From Parafrigoribacterium_A sp035571875 (GTDB taxonomy: Bacteria > Actinomycetota > Actinomycetes > Actinomycetales > Microbacteriaceae), in contig DATNBR010000041.1 of NCBI GenBank assembly GCA_035571875.1, positions 1 to 64,000 on the forward strand: a stretch of DNA of 64,000 bases. The letters run 5' to 3'. Under the pieces are notes generated by a model. It saw only the letters and a program-made list of their open reading frames with translations, had not been told where the DNA came from and ran no database searches. The translations under genes were made by a program, and so were the position numbers. This document shows, in pieces, positions 37,404-44,335 of this stretch (position 1 is the first letter of the stretch; every line of letters begins with the position of its first letter).

Positions 37404-39422
37404 CTACACCTGCGCCTTCGTCGCGATCGCGGTCGTGATCCTTTCGATCGCGTCGGCGATGGGGATCCCGTTCTCCTGCGTTCCATCGCGGAAGCGGAAG
37501 CTGACGGCACCTGCGGCACGGTCCTCTTCACCGGCAATGAGCTGGAACGGCACCTTGGCCTTGGTGTGCGTGCGAATCTTCTTCGGCATCCGATCGCTTG
37601 AATGGTCGACCTCTGCGCGCACTCCCCTGGCCTTCAGTTGCGCGATGACCTCGTCGAGGTAGTCGCCGTATTCGTCGGCGACCGGGATGCCGACCACCTG
37701 CACCGGAGACAACCAGACCGGGAACACCCCGGCATAGTGCTCGAGCAGGATGGCGAAGAAGCGCTCGATCGACCCGAGCAGGGCGCGGTGGATCATCACG
37801 GGCTGCTGCCTGGTGCCGTCGGCGGCGGTGTATTCGAGTTCGAACAGCTGCGGCTGGTTGAAGTCGAGCTGCACCGTCGAGAGCTGCCAGGTGCGGCCGA
37901 TGGCGTCCCTTGCCTGCACAGAGATCTTGGGGCCGTAGAAGGCCGCTCCGCCCGGGTCGTCCACGAGTTCGAGCCCCGACTCCACGGCGACCTGGCGCAG
38001 GGTCTCGGTCGCCTCGTCCCACTGCTCGTCGCTTCCGACGGACTTCTCCGGGTCTCTCGTCGACAGCTCGAGGTAGAAGTCGGTGAGACCGTAGCCGCGC
38101 AGGGTCTCGAGCACGAATTCGAGCTGACGCGTGAGTTCGGGCTTCACCTGCTCGGGCGTGACATAGATGTGAGCGTCATCCTGGGTGAGGCCACGAACGC
38201 GGGTGAGACCGGAGAGCGTGCCGCTCTTCTCGTAGCGATAGACGGTGCCGAATTCCGCGAGCCTGAGCGGGAGTTCGCGGTAGCTGCGGCCCCGCGCCCG
38301 GTAGATCAGATTGTGCATCGGGCAGTTCATCGGCTTGAGGTAGTAGTCCTGCCCCTGCCGCGTGATGTTGCCCTCCGCGTCGCGCTCCTCGTCGAGGTGC
38401 ATGGGCGGGAACATGCCGTCCTTGTACCAGCTGAGGTGCTGGCTGACCTCGTAGAGATGCGCCTTGGTGATGTGCGGCGTGTTGACGAGTTCGTAGTCGT
38501 TTGCGCGGAGTCGCTCCCGCATGTAGTTCTCGATCTCGGCGCGGATGATCCCGCCGCGCGGGTGAAACACCGCGAGACCGGAGCCGATCTCCTCCGGGAA
38601 CGAGAACAGGTCGAGTTCTGCACCGAGCTTGCGATGGTCGCGCTTCGCCGCCTCCTCCATCCGCGTCTGGTAGGCGCGCAGCTCGTCCTTGCTCGGCCAC
38701 GCGGTGCCGTACAGACGCTGCAGCTGGGGGTTCTTCTCTGAGCCTCTCCAGTACGCGGCGGCCGTGCGCGTGAGCGCGTATCCGTTGCCGATCATTCGGG
38801 TGTTCGGTAGGTGCGGTCCGCGGCACAGGTCGCGCCAGACGGTCTCGCCGGTCTTCGGGTCGACGTTGTCATAGATGGTCAGTTCTGCGCCGCCGATTTC
38901 GACCGATTCGTTGTCGTCGGTTCCGCCGGCTCCCTCGGTGGGGTGACCCTTCAACCCGATGAGCTCGAGCTTGTATGGTTCGTTCGCGAGTTCGGCCCGT
39001 GCCTCGTCCTCGCTGACGACGCGGCGCACGAAACGCTGGCCCTGCTTGATGATGCGCTCCATCGCCTTGTCAATGGCCTTGAGATCCTCGGGCGTGAACG
39101 GCACCTGAACGTCGAAGTCGTAATAGAAACCGTCGGTGATGGGCGGCCCGATACCGAGCTTCGCCTCCGGATTGATCGACTGCACGGCCTGGGCGGCCAC
39201 GTGGGCGGTCGAGTGTCGCAGGATGGCGAGCCCGTCCTCAGAGGAGATCAGCACCGGTTCGGCACGCTCCCCCGCTGTGACCGCGGCGGCGAGGTCACGC
39301 AGCTGGCCGCCGACCCTCGTTGCGACGACACTGCGGTCAGTGAACAGCTCGAAACCGGTCGTGTCTGTCTCGGCCGTCACTGCCTCGATCGGGGACGCGG
39401 CGTTGGCGGAGGATTCAGACAC
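37404..39422 (-). CDS. thrS: Threonyl-tRNA synthetase
   Basis: Charges tRNA-Thr. The 672-residue protein has an N-terminal TGS domain, then the editing domain (HSTAHVAAQAVQSINPEAKL, GPHLPNTRMIGNGYALT). The class II core contains MNCPMHNLIYRARGRSYREL with a zinc-ligand Cys and the TRVRGLTQDDAHIY motif. The anticodon-binding domain includes PVWLSPVQVVGIPVADEYGD. The start is GTG; a longer N-terminal leader precedes TGS. It is divergent from the VIT gene with a 54-base gap, and HIT follows directly. Confidence 0.97.
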   Translation of the reverse strand: MSESSANAASPIEAVTAETDTTGFELFTDRSVVATRVGGQLRDLAAAVTAGERAEPVLISSEDGLAILRHSTAHVAAQAVQSINPEAKLGIGPPITDGFYYDFDVQVPFTPEDLKAIDKAMERIIKQGQRFVRRVVSEDEARAELANEPYKLELIGLKGHPTEGAGGTDDNESVEIGGAELTIYDNVDPKTGETVWRDLCRGPHLPNTRMIGNGYALTRTAAAYWRGSEKNPQLQRLYGTAWPSKDELRAYQTRMEEAAKRDHRKLGAELDLFSFPEEIGSGLAVFHPRGGIIRAEIENYMRERLRANDYELVNTPHITKAHLYEVSQHLSWYKDGMFPPMHLDEERDAEGNITRQGQDYYLKPMNCPMHNLIYRARGRSYRELPLRLAEFGTVYRYEKSGTLSGLTRVRGLTQDDAHIYVTPEQVKPELTRQLEFVLETLRGYGLTDFYLELSTRDPEKSVGSDEQWDEATETLRQVAVESGLELVDDPGGAAFYGPKISVQARDAIGRTWQLSTVQLDFNQPQLFELEYTAADGTRQQPVMIHRALLGSIERFFAILLEHYAGVFPVWLSPVQVVGIPVADEYGDYLDEVIAQLKARGVRAEVDHSSDRMPKKIRTHTKAKVPFQLIAGEEDRAAGAVSFRFRDGTQENGIPIADAIERITTAIATKAQV

Positions 39423-39476
39423 TGGTGAGGTGCTCCTTACTGGGAAAAGTGGTCAGAACAACTGTAGCGTCGCAGC

Positions 39477-40205
39477 ATGACCGTCCCCGCGATCCCTTCT
39501 TTCGAACCACACGACGAACCGCACGACGAGCACCTGGCCGCTCGCCTGAACTGGCTGCGAGCCGGAGTGCTCGGTGCCAACGACGGCATCGTCTCGACCG
39601 CCGGCCTTGTGGTGGGTGTCGCCGGCGCCACCGCGAACGTTGCGGCCATCCTCATCGCGGGGCTTGCGGGCCTCGTCGCGGGCGCGCTCTCGATGGCGGG
39701 CGGCGAGTACACCTCGGTGAGCGCGCAGCGCGACACCGAGCGGGCGGCGCTGGCGAAGGAACGCTATGAACTCGAGCACATGCCCGAGGAAGAGCTCGCC
39801 GAGCTGGCCGAACTCTACGAGGCCCAGGGACTGTCGAAGGAGACGGCGGGCCGAGTCGCGACGGAGCTGACCGCACACGACGCGCTCCGGGCGCACGCGC
39901 AGATCGAACTGGGCATTGACCCCGATCACCACGCCAATCCCTGGGCCGCGGCTCTCGCATCCATGGTGTCGTTCGCTCTCGGCTCGGTGCTGCCCCTGCT
40001 CGCGATCGCACTCCCCCCGGTGGGGCTGCGAGTGCCGATCACCTTTGTTGCGGTCATCGCGTCGCTGTCGATCACCGGATGGGTTGCCGCGCGTCTCGGA
40101 GGCGCCCGGCCGGCTCGAGCGATCATCCGCAACGTCGTCGTGAGCGTGGTCACCATGGTCGTGACCTTCGGCATCGGCAGCCTGGTCGGCACCCACATCG
40201 GCTAA
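39477..40205 (+). CDS. VIT family (CCC1-like) Fe2+/Mn2+ transporter
   Basis: The vacuolar iron transporter family moves Fe2+ or Mn2+ out of the cytoplasm. The 242-residue product has the family start LRAGVLGANDGIVSTAGLVV and AGALSMAGGEYTSVSAQRDT. A cytoplasmic metal-binding helical segment rich in Glu/His follows (ELEHMPEEELAELAELYE), then three C-terminal helices. The N-terminus has a repeated His/Asp/Glu cluster (EPHDEPHDEHL), which could be an extra metal-binding tag. Substrate preference cannot be read from the sequence. Confidence 0.9.
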   Translation: MTVPAIPSFEPHDEPHDEHLAARLNWLRAGVLGANDGIVSTAGLVVGVAGATANVAAILIAGLAGLVAGALSMAGGEYTSVSAQRDTERAALAKERYELEHMPEEELAELAELYEAQGLSKETAGRVATELTAHDALRAHAQIELGIDPDHHANPWAAALASMVSFALGSVLPLLAIALPPVGLRVPITFVAVIASLSITGWVAARLGGARPARAIIRNVVVSVVTMVVTFGIGSLVGTHIG

Positions 40206-40216
40206 GGACGTAAGAA

Positions 40217-40348
40217 GTGGGCGGTACTGGGATCGAACCAGGACGAGCGTCTATGAGCGAACGCGCTGCGGTCGCGACGGTCGTCAGGTCGCCGGCTCGA
40301 TCCAGAAGAGACATAGGGCCCCGAAACGAGTTTCGGGGCCCTACTTGA
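40217..40348. repeat. 132-bp tandem repeat, copy 1 (tRNA-Val 3' end + inverted repeat + terminator)
   Basis: Starts with the same 25 bases as the 3' end of the real tRNA-Val(GAC) gene, continues with a foldback spacer and ends in a terminator hairpin. It differs from copy 2 at five positions out of 132. The inner inverted repeat (GACGAGCGTC with GACGGTCGTC on plus) has one mismatch. No tRNA body is present, so it cannot encode a tRNA. Confidence 0.9.
40314..40343 (-). terminator. Terminator hairpin in repeat copy 1
   Basis: Perfect 14-base stem TAGGGCCCCGAAAC/GTTTCGGGGCCCTA with a GA (TC on the other strand) loop. Compared with copy 2, the third stem pair is changed on both sides (G-C here, A-T there), preserving pairing. 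The stem is symmetric, so it could act in both directions. Confidence 0.7.
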
Positions 40349-40480
40349 GTGGGCGGTACTGGGATCGAACCAGGACGAGCGTCTATGAGCGAACGCGCAG
40401 CGGTCGCGACGCTCGTCGGGTCGCCGGCTCGATCCAGAAGAGACATAAGGCCCCGAAACGAGTTTCGGGGCCTTACTTGA
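40349..40480. repeat. 132-bp tandem repeat, copy 2, adjoining tRNA-Val(GAC)
   Basis: Direct repeat of copy 1 with the same start (gtgggcggtactgggatcga) and end (cttga). The inner inverted repeat is perfect: GACGAGCGTC at 40374-40383 and GACGCTCGTC at 40408-40417. An outer imperfect pair, ctgggatcgaacc (40359-40371) with ggctcgatccag (40426-40437), extends the foldback. The next 25 bases after this copy are the 3' end of the intact tRNA-Val gene, making a third partial unit. Confidence 0.9.
40446..40475 (-). terminator. Terminator after tRNA-Val(GAC) in repeat copy 2
   Basis: Stem TAAGGCCCCGAAAC/GTTTCGGGGCCTTA, 14 bases, two-base loop, six bases downstream of the tRNA-Val 3' end on minus. It likely ends the Gly-Cys-Val tRNA transcript. 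Confidence 0.75.
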
Positions 40481-40481
40481 G

Positions 40482-40553
40482 TGGGCGGTACTGGGATCGA
40501 ACCAGCGACCTCTTCCGTGTCAGGGAAGCGCGCTACCGCTGCGCCAACCGCCC
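40482..40553 (-). tRNA. tRNA-Val (anticodon GAC)
   Basis: Complete cloverleaf on minus: acceptor GGGCGGT/ACCGCCC, D-arm GCGC-GCGC, anticodon stem CTTCC/GGAAG with loop CTGACAC (anticodon GAC), T-arm GCTGG/CCAGT with TTCGATC, discriminator A. CCA is not encoded. It is the last gene of a three-tRNA transcript. Its 3' 25 bases recur in the two tandem repeats downstream. Confidence 0.96.
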
Positions 40554-40578
40554 GGGCTTGCTACTGAGTGTTGCTGAG

Positions 40579-40652
40579 TGGAGGTGGCGACGGGATTTGA
40601 ACCCGTGTGGACGGCTTTGCAGGCCGCTGCCTCGCCTCTCGGCCACGCCACC
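40579..40652 (-). tRNA. tRNA-Cys (anticodon GCA)
   Basis: Cloverleaf on minus with acceptor GGTGGCG/CGCCACC, anticodon loop CTGCAAA (GCA), T-loop TTCAAAT, discriminator T followed by an encoded CCA. It is the middle gene of the Gly-Cys-Val cluster; the discriminator U is the expected cysteine identity element. Confidence 0.96.
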
Positions 40653-40701
40653 ATGGTGGGTTCTCACACGTTGTTGAGTTCTCAGCGTGAGACTTCACTC
40701 G

Positions 40702-40773
40702 AGCGGATGACGAGATTCGAACTCGCGACCCTCACCTTGGCAAGGTGATGCGCTACCACTGCGCCACATCCGC
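40702..40773 (-). tRNA. tRNA-Gly (anticodon GCC)
   Basis: Cloverleaf on minus with acceptor GCGGATG/CATCCGC, anticodon stem TCACC/GGTGA with loop TTGCCAA (GCC), T-arm GCGAG/CTCGT, discriminator T. CCA is not encoded. First gene of the minus-strand tRNA cluster, directly downstream of the predicted promoter. Confidence 0.96.
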
Positions 40774-40801
40774 ATGCCCGCATTTCTGCGTGCTCAGTGA
40801 C

Positions 40802-40829
40802 TCTATACGAAAGCCGGAGCGTTAGCCAA
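40802..40829 (-). promoter_or_regulatory. Predicted promoter of the Gly-Cys-Val tRNA transcript
   Basis: On minus, TTGGCT (40824-40829), a 16-base spacer and TATAGA (40802-40807) lie 28 bases before the tRNA-Gly 5' end. Spacing and hexamers fit a primary sigma factor promoter. The rest of the stretch 40774-40930 holds only this promoter and the leader of the divergent tRNA-Val. Confidence 0.6.
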
Positions 40830-40930
40830 ACGGGGCGCGCCGTGTGTCGTGGTGCGCTCGAATAGGCGCTCCGCCATCCGGTCGGCTAGGATCGTGTCTC
40901 GCAGAAAGAGCTCGTTCAGAGGCTCTCAGC

Positions 40931-41006
40931 GGGCGATTGGCGCAGTTGGTAGCGCGCTTCCTTCACACGGAAGAGGTCATCGGTTCGAGTCCGGTATCGC
41001 CCACCA
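40931..41006 (+). tRNA. tRNA-Val (anticodon CAC)
   Basis: Cloverleaf on plus: acceptor GGGCGAT/ATCGCCC, D-arm GCGC-GCGC, anticodon stem CTTCC/GGAAG with loop TTCACAC (CAC), T-arm TCGGT... with TTCGAGT, discriminator A and an encoded CCA. It is divergent from the tRNA cluster and stands alone. A TAGGAT at 40887-40892 is a possible -10 element. Confidence 0.95.
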
Positions 41007-41013
41007 CAGCGCG

Positions 41014-41583
41014 TCACGCAGATTGTCGCCCCGGACGGTATCGCATCGCTACCGCACCCGACCGAAACGCACTGCGGCCCGCGAGTTCGAGCTGCACCGG
41101 TTCGTGCAGACCGGTGAGCAACCTCGGGCCGTGCCCGGCAAGCACGGGCTGCACGAGGAACTCGTATTCGTCGATGAGTCCCGCGTCCGCCAGTGCGGTG
41201 GGAAGTGTGACTCCGCCGACCCAGAGGCCGTCGCCCGGCGTCTGCTTGAGTTGCCGGACAGCGCGCACCACGTCACCTCGCACGAGTTCGGCGTTCCAGT
41301 CGGCCGACGCAAGCGTGCTGGAGACGACGTATTTCTTGGCACGATCGATCGTCTCGGCGAAGGGGATCTGCCAGTCCTGCACCCAGTTTGGCCAGGATCC
41401 CGACGCGGGCTTGCGCCACACGGACTCCATCATCTCGTAGGTCACACGGCCGAAGAGCAGCGCATCGGCTCGTGCCAGCTGCGCCGTCCAGTAGCGCATC
41501 GAGTCCGCGTCCGGCGCGAGGCCGGCCTCGTGGTGGCAACATCCGTCGAGTGTGACATTGATCGAGTATCGAAGCGGTCTCAT
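41014..41583 (-). CDS. Dihydrofolate reductase family (RibD C-terminal domain-like) protein
   Basis: The 189-residue product starts MRPLRYSINVTLDGCCHHEA and has LARADALLFGRVTYEMMES and LKQTPGDGLWVGGVTLPTAL. A later LIDEYEFLVQPVLAGHGPRL is the pattern of stand-alone RibD_C/DHFR-like oxidoreductases common in soil Actinobacteria. Catalytic activity is unproven for most members, and no folate or riboflavin gene is next to it. It ends eight bases from the tRNA-Val(CAC) 3' CCA, convergent with it. Confidence 0.85.
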   Translation of the reverse strand: MRPLRYSINVTLDGCCHHEAGLAPDADSMRYWTAQLARADALLFGRVTYEMMESVWRKPASGSWPNWVQDWQIPFAETIDRAKKYVVSSTLASADWNAELVRGDVVRAVRQLKQTPGDGLWVGGVTLPTALADAGLIDEYEFLVQPVLAGHGPRLLTGLHEPVQLELAGRSAFRSGAVAMRYRPGRQSA

Positions 41584-41643
41584 CGCGTGACTCTCCCTTG
41601 AAGCACGTGCGGCATTCCTCGCATCGTACTCAGGCGCCGTGGT

Positions 41644-42759
41644 TCAGCGCCGCGACGACAGCACTGGCCGCAATAGCCACGCGAGGAGGCACGCGATGAG
41701 GAAAGACCACGCGGCCACCCCCAGCGCTGCGCCCGCCTGGTCGGCGATGCCGTCGGGCTGGCCCGAGTCCTTCCAGCCGATGCCGTTGCCGAGCAGGCCG
41801 ACGTAGGTGAGCCCGACGGCGCCTCCGACGAGGTGAATACCGGTGATGTCGAGTCGTTCGCCGAACCGTGAGCGACGCAGGAGTGTGACCGTCGCTGCAC
41901 AGATCGCGCCCGCGAGCAGCCCGAGCAGCGCAGCCCACGACGGGGTCAGGATGTTGCAGGCCGGCGTGATCGCGACGACGCCGCTCACGAGGCCCGACGC
42001 AACGCCGCGCACCGTCGCCCGACCCGTCATGAGGAACTGCACGACCGGCCACGCGATGGCGGCGAGTGCGGGAGCGATGAGCGTGTTCGTCACGATCGTC
42101 GCAAAGAGAGCGTCAACGCGCCCCTCGGAGCCGACGACCAGGCCGAGCGCACCGATCCAGATCAGCGCGGCGCCGGCCACGACCGCGCCGGTCCGCCCTC
42201 CCGATGTCTCGCGCGGCGGCAGCGTCACCACGAGGAGCGCGAGCGCAGCGGCACCCGCGGTGACGTGGATGAGCGCTCCCCCGGCCTGATCGTTGATCTG
42301 CAGGCCGGTGAACAGCCATCCGTCGGTCATATTGAACTCCGCGTAGGCGACGGGCGCGTAAGCGACGAGTGTCCACAGCGCCACGAAGACGAGCCATGGC
42401 CAGAGCGGCACTCGGTCTCCGACCGCACAGGCCACGATCGTGAGGGTCAGGACCGCGAGGGATCCCTGAAAGGCTCCGACTGCGATGGAATGCCCGATCG
42501 CAGTCCCGAGGTCTTGCGCGAACGGATTGCCAAGAAATCCCCGGATGAGCGGAGCACCAAACACGAGACCATTGCCACAGACGACCCAGACAACGGCCAC
42601 GGCAACGGCCGTGACGATCGCTCGCCTGCCACCGAGCCGGCCCCGCGAAAACAACAACCAGGCACCGAAGGCGAAAAACAGAACGAGCAGGGTGCAGGCA
42701 GCCAGGAGCAGCGTGCGCTGCTGGAGCTCGGCAGCGGTGGCGATCGCGAGAGGAACCAT
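41644..42759 (-). CDS. Divergent Amt/Mep/Rh family protein lacking the Phe gate
   Basis: 371 residues with about eleven membrane segments and clear homology to the neighbouring canonical Amt. Both pore histidines are kept (His165 in ALIHVTAGAAA, His309 in DITGIHLVGGAVG), as is the Asp in INDQAGG. The two Phe that form the external gate in AmtB (F107, F215 of E. coli) are Leu101 and Leu207 here (FQGSLAVL; ALGLVVGS). The cytoplasmic C-terminal tail is missing; the protein ends LLRPVLSSRR. It may be a transporter with altered substrate or a sensor; this is inference. It lies 91 bases after amtB, beyond a terminator-like hairpin. Confidence 0.85.
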   Translation of the reverse strand: MVPLAIATAAELQQRTLLLAACTLLVLFFAFGAWLLFSRGRLGGRRAIVTAVAVAVVWVVCGNGLVFGAPLIRGFLGNPFAQDLGTAIGHSIAVGAFQGSLAVLTLTIVACAVGDRVPLWPWLVFVALWTLVAYAPVAYAEFNMTDGWLFTGLQINDQAGGALIHVTAGAAALALLVVTLPPRETSGGRTGAVVAGAALIWIGALGLVVGSEGRVDALFATIVTNTLIAPALAAIAWPVVQFLMTGRATVRGVASGLVSGVVAITPACNILTPSWAALLGLLAGAICAATVTLLRRSRFGERLDITGIHLVGGAVGLTYVGLLGNGIGWKDSGQPDGIADQAGAALGVAAWSFLIACLLAWLLRPVLSSRR

Positions 42760-42803
42760 CGGATCCGTCCTCCTACGCTGTCGTACCGGCCATTAACGAA
42801 AGC

Positions 42804-42833
42804 GGGGGCGCCGCTCCTGCGAGCAGCACCCCC
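42804..42833 (-). terminator. Hairpin terminator between amtB and the divergent amt
   Basis: On minus, GGGGGTGCTGCTC-GCAG-GAGCGGCGCCCCC forms a 13-base stem with two wobble pairs, followed by GCTTTCGTTAAT. It starts 18 bases after the amtB stop, so the second amt gene may depend on readthrough or its own promoter. Confidence 0.65.
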
Positions 42834-42850
42834 ACCGTTCGTGGATAGTT

Positions 42851-44110
42851 TTACACGGTCTCGAGCGCGTAGCCCTCTTCGCCGTGCACGATCGTGTCGA
42901 CTCCGGCGACCTCATCCTCATTCGTGATGCGGAATCCGATGGTCTTCTGGATGACCCAGCCGATCGCGTAGGCGAGCACGAAGGAGTAGATCGCGATTCC
43001 GAATGCGGCCAGCGCCTGGGCACCGAGCTGCTTGAGGCTGCCCGTGTCGAGGAAGCCGATGCCGCTGCCGAAGATGCCGATGTAGAGCGTTCCGATGATG
43101 CCGCCGACGAGGTGGATGCCCACGACGTCGAGCGAGTCGTCGAAGCCGAGCTTGTACTTGAGGTCGATCGCGAGGGCGCAGACCGCACCGACCAGCAGAC
43201 CGAGGAGCATGGCCCATCCCGGCGTGAGGATGTTGCAGGCGGGGGTGATCGCCACGAGTCCCGCGACCGCACCGGACGCCGCACCGATCGAGGTGGGCTT
43301 GCCATCCTTGATCCGTTCCACCACGAGCCAGCCGAGGATCGCCGCGGAGGGTGCCGCGAGCGTATTGATCCAGGCGATCGCGGCAACCCCATCCACCGCC
43401 GCCTCAGAACCCGCGTTGAAGCCGAACCAGCCGAACCACAGGAGGGCGGCGCCCAGCAGCGTCAGCGGCACGTTGTGGGGCTTCGACAGGCCCTTCCGGA
43501 ACCCGACGCGCTTGCCGAGCACGAGCGCCAGGGCGAGCCCCGCGGCACCCGCATTGATGTGCACCGCGGTGCCACCGGCGAAGTCGTTCACCTTGAGGCC
43601 GAATGCTGCCCAGCCCTGGCTGAGGTTGAACACCCAGTAGGCGACCGGGAAGTAGACGACCGTTGCCCAGACTCCCGCGAAGATCATCCAGGAACCGAAC
43701 TTCGCGCGGTCCGCGATCGCACCCGAGATGAGTGCGACGGTGATGATCGCGAAGGTGGCCTGGAAACCGGCGAAGGCAAGCGCGTTGAGGTCGGGAGTCA
43801 TCACGCCGTCCTTGCCGATTCCGAGCAGCCCGCTCAGCCCGAAGAAGTCGCTCGGGTTGCCGAGCCAGCCCGGGATGAGCGCCGGACCGAAGGCGAAACC
43901 GTAGCCGTAGAGCACCCAGAGCACCCCGACGAGGCCCATCGCTCCAAAGCTCATCATCATCATGCTCACGACGCTCTTGGCCTTGACCATGCCGCCGTAG
44001 AAGAACGCGACGCCCGGGGTCATCAGCAGCACGAGCGCCGCCGCGACGAGGAGCCAGAGCGAATTCACATTGTTGGTTATGGCGTCTGTTGCAGCCGATA
44101 GGTCGACCAT
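42851..44110 (-). CDS. amtB: Ammonium transporter
   Basis: Trimeric ammonium channel/transporter. The 419-residue protein has eleven predicted helices, gate Phe at 120 (QATFAIITVAL) and 231 (WFGFNAGSEA), twin His at 184 (TAVHINAGAA) and 333 (VGIHLVGGIIG), and VKAKSVVSMMMMSFGAMG. It carries the conserved cytoplasmic tail EVAGVDTIVHGEEGYALETV, which couples subunits and receives GlnK. ATG start. A GlnR-type box lies about 100 bases upstream. No glnK or glnD is adjacent, unlike the common actinobacterial amtB-glnK-glnD order. Confidence 0.96.
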   Translation of the reverse strand: MVDLSAATDAITNNVNSLWLLVAAALVLLMTPGVAFFYGGMVKAKSVVSMMMMSFGAMGLVGVLWVLYGYGFAFGPALIPGWLGNPSDFFGLSGLLGIGKDGVMTPDLNALAFAGFQATFAIITVALISGAIADRAKFGSWMIFAGVWATVVYFPVAYWVFNLSQGWAAFGLKVNDFAGGTAVHINAGAAGLALALVLGKRVGFRKGLSKPHNVPLTLLGAALLWFGWFGFNAGSEAAVDGVAAIAWINTLAAPSAAILGWLVVERIKDGKPTSIGAASGAVAGLVAITPACNILTPGWAMLLGLLVGAVCALAIDLKYKLGFDDSLDVVGIHLVGGIIGTLYIGIFGSGIGFLDTGSLKQLGAQALAAFGIAIYSFVLAYAIGWVIQKTIGFRITNEDEVAGVDTIVHGEEGYALETV

Positions 44111-44210
44111 GGGCGATTACCTCTCTCTCGCGAGGACGTGCCAGCCGCGCTCCGAACAATCGACCGGATGCCTGGCGTCCTGGGTATGGCGCTCAGCATT
44201 CCGTCGCGAG

Positions 44211-44248
44211 ATTTCGCCGGGCACCGAATTCTGTTTCGGTTCTGTTAC
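44211..44248 (-). promoter_or_regulatory. Predicted GlnR-type nitrogen box upstream of amtB
   Basis: On minus, GTAAC-AGAACC-GAAAC (44233-44248) is an exact match to the GlnR half-box gTnAC-n6-GaAAC. With the next two six-base spacers a weaker second half, CGGTG-n6-GAAAT (44211-44226), follows in register. The strong half ends about 120 bases before the amtB ATG, a normal place for activation. The rest of the 225-base gap to nhaA holds another imperfect palindrome, gtaaacatcgtgtttc near 44264. Confidence 0.6.
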
Positions 44249-44335
44249 GGGCGGCGCTCTCAGGTAAACATCGTGTTTCGGCGGCATCCCGGCAGTGGAC
44301 CGAGGCCGGTGCTCACCTCTCGTAGACTGCTCGGG

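Noticed and set aside
39423..39476. T-box riboswitch before thrS
   Set aside because: Only 54 bases separate thrS from the divergent gene, with no specifier stem or T-box core sequence.
40217..40480. Possible CRISPR array
   Set aside because: Only two head-to-tail 132-bp copies without unique spacers and no cas genes.
40150..40677. Short frames on both strands across the tRNA repeats (about 98 and 110 codons, internally repetitive)
   Set aside because: Their repetition comes from the 132-bp DNA repeats and they run antisense through tRNA genes (for example GRYWDRTSDLFRV); I recall these as typical false ORFs opposite tRNA genes.
40206..41013. Genomic island integrated at the tRNA cluster
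   Set aside because: tRNA ends are duplicated but no integrase, transposase or foreign cargo lies between or next to them.
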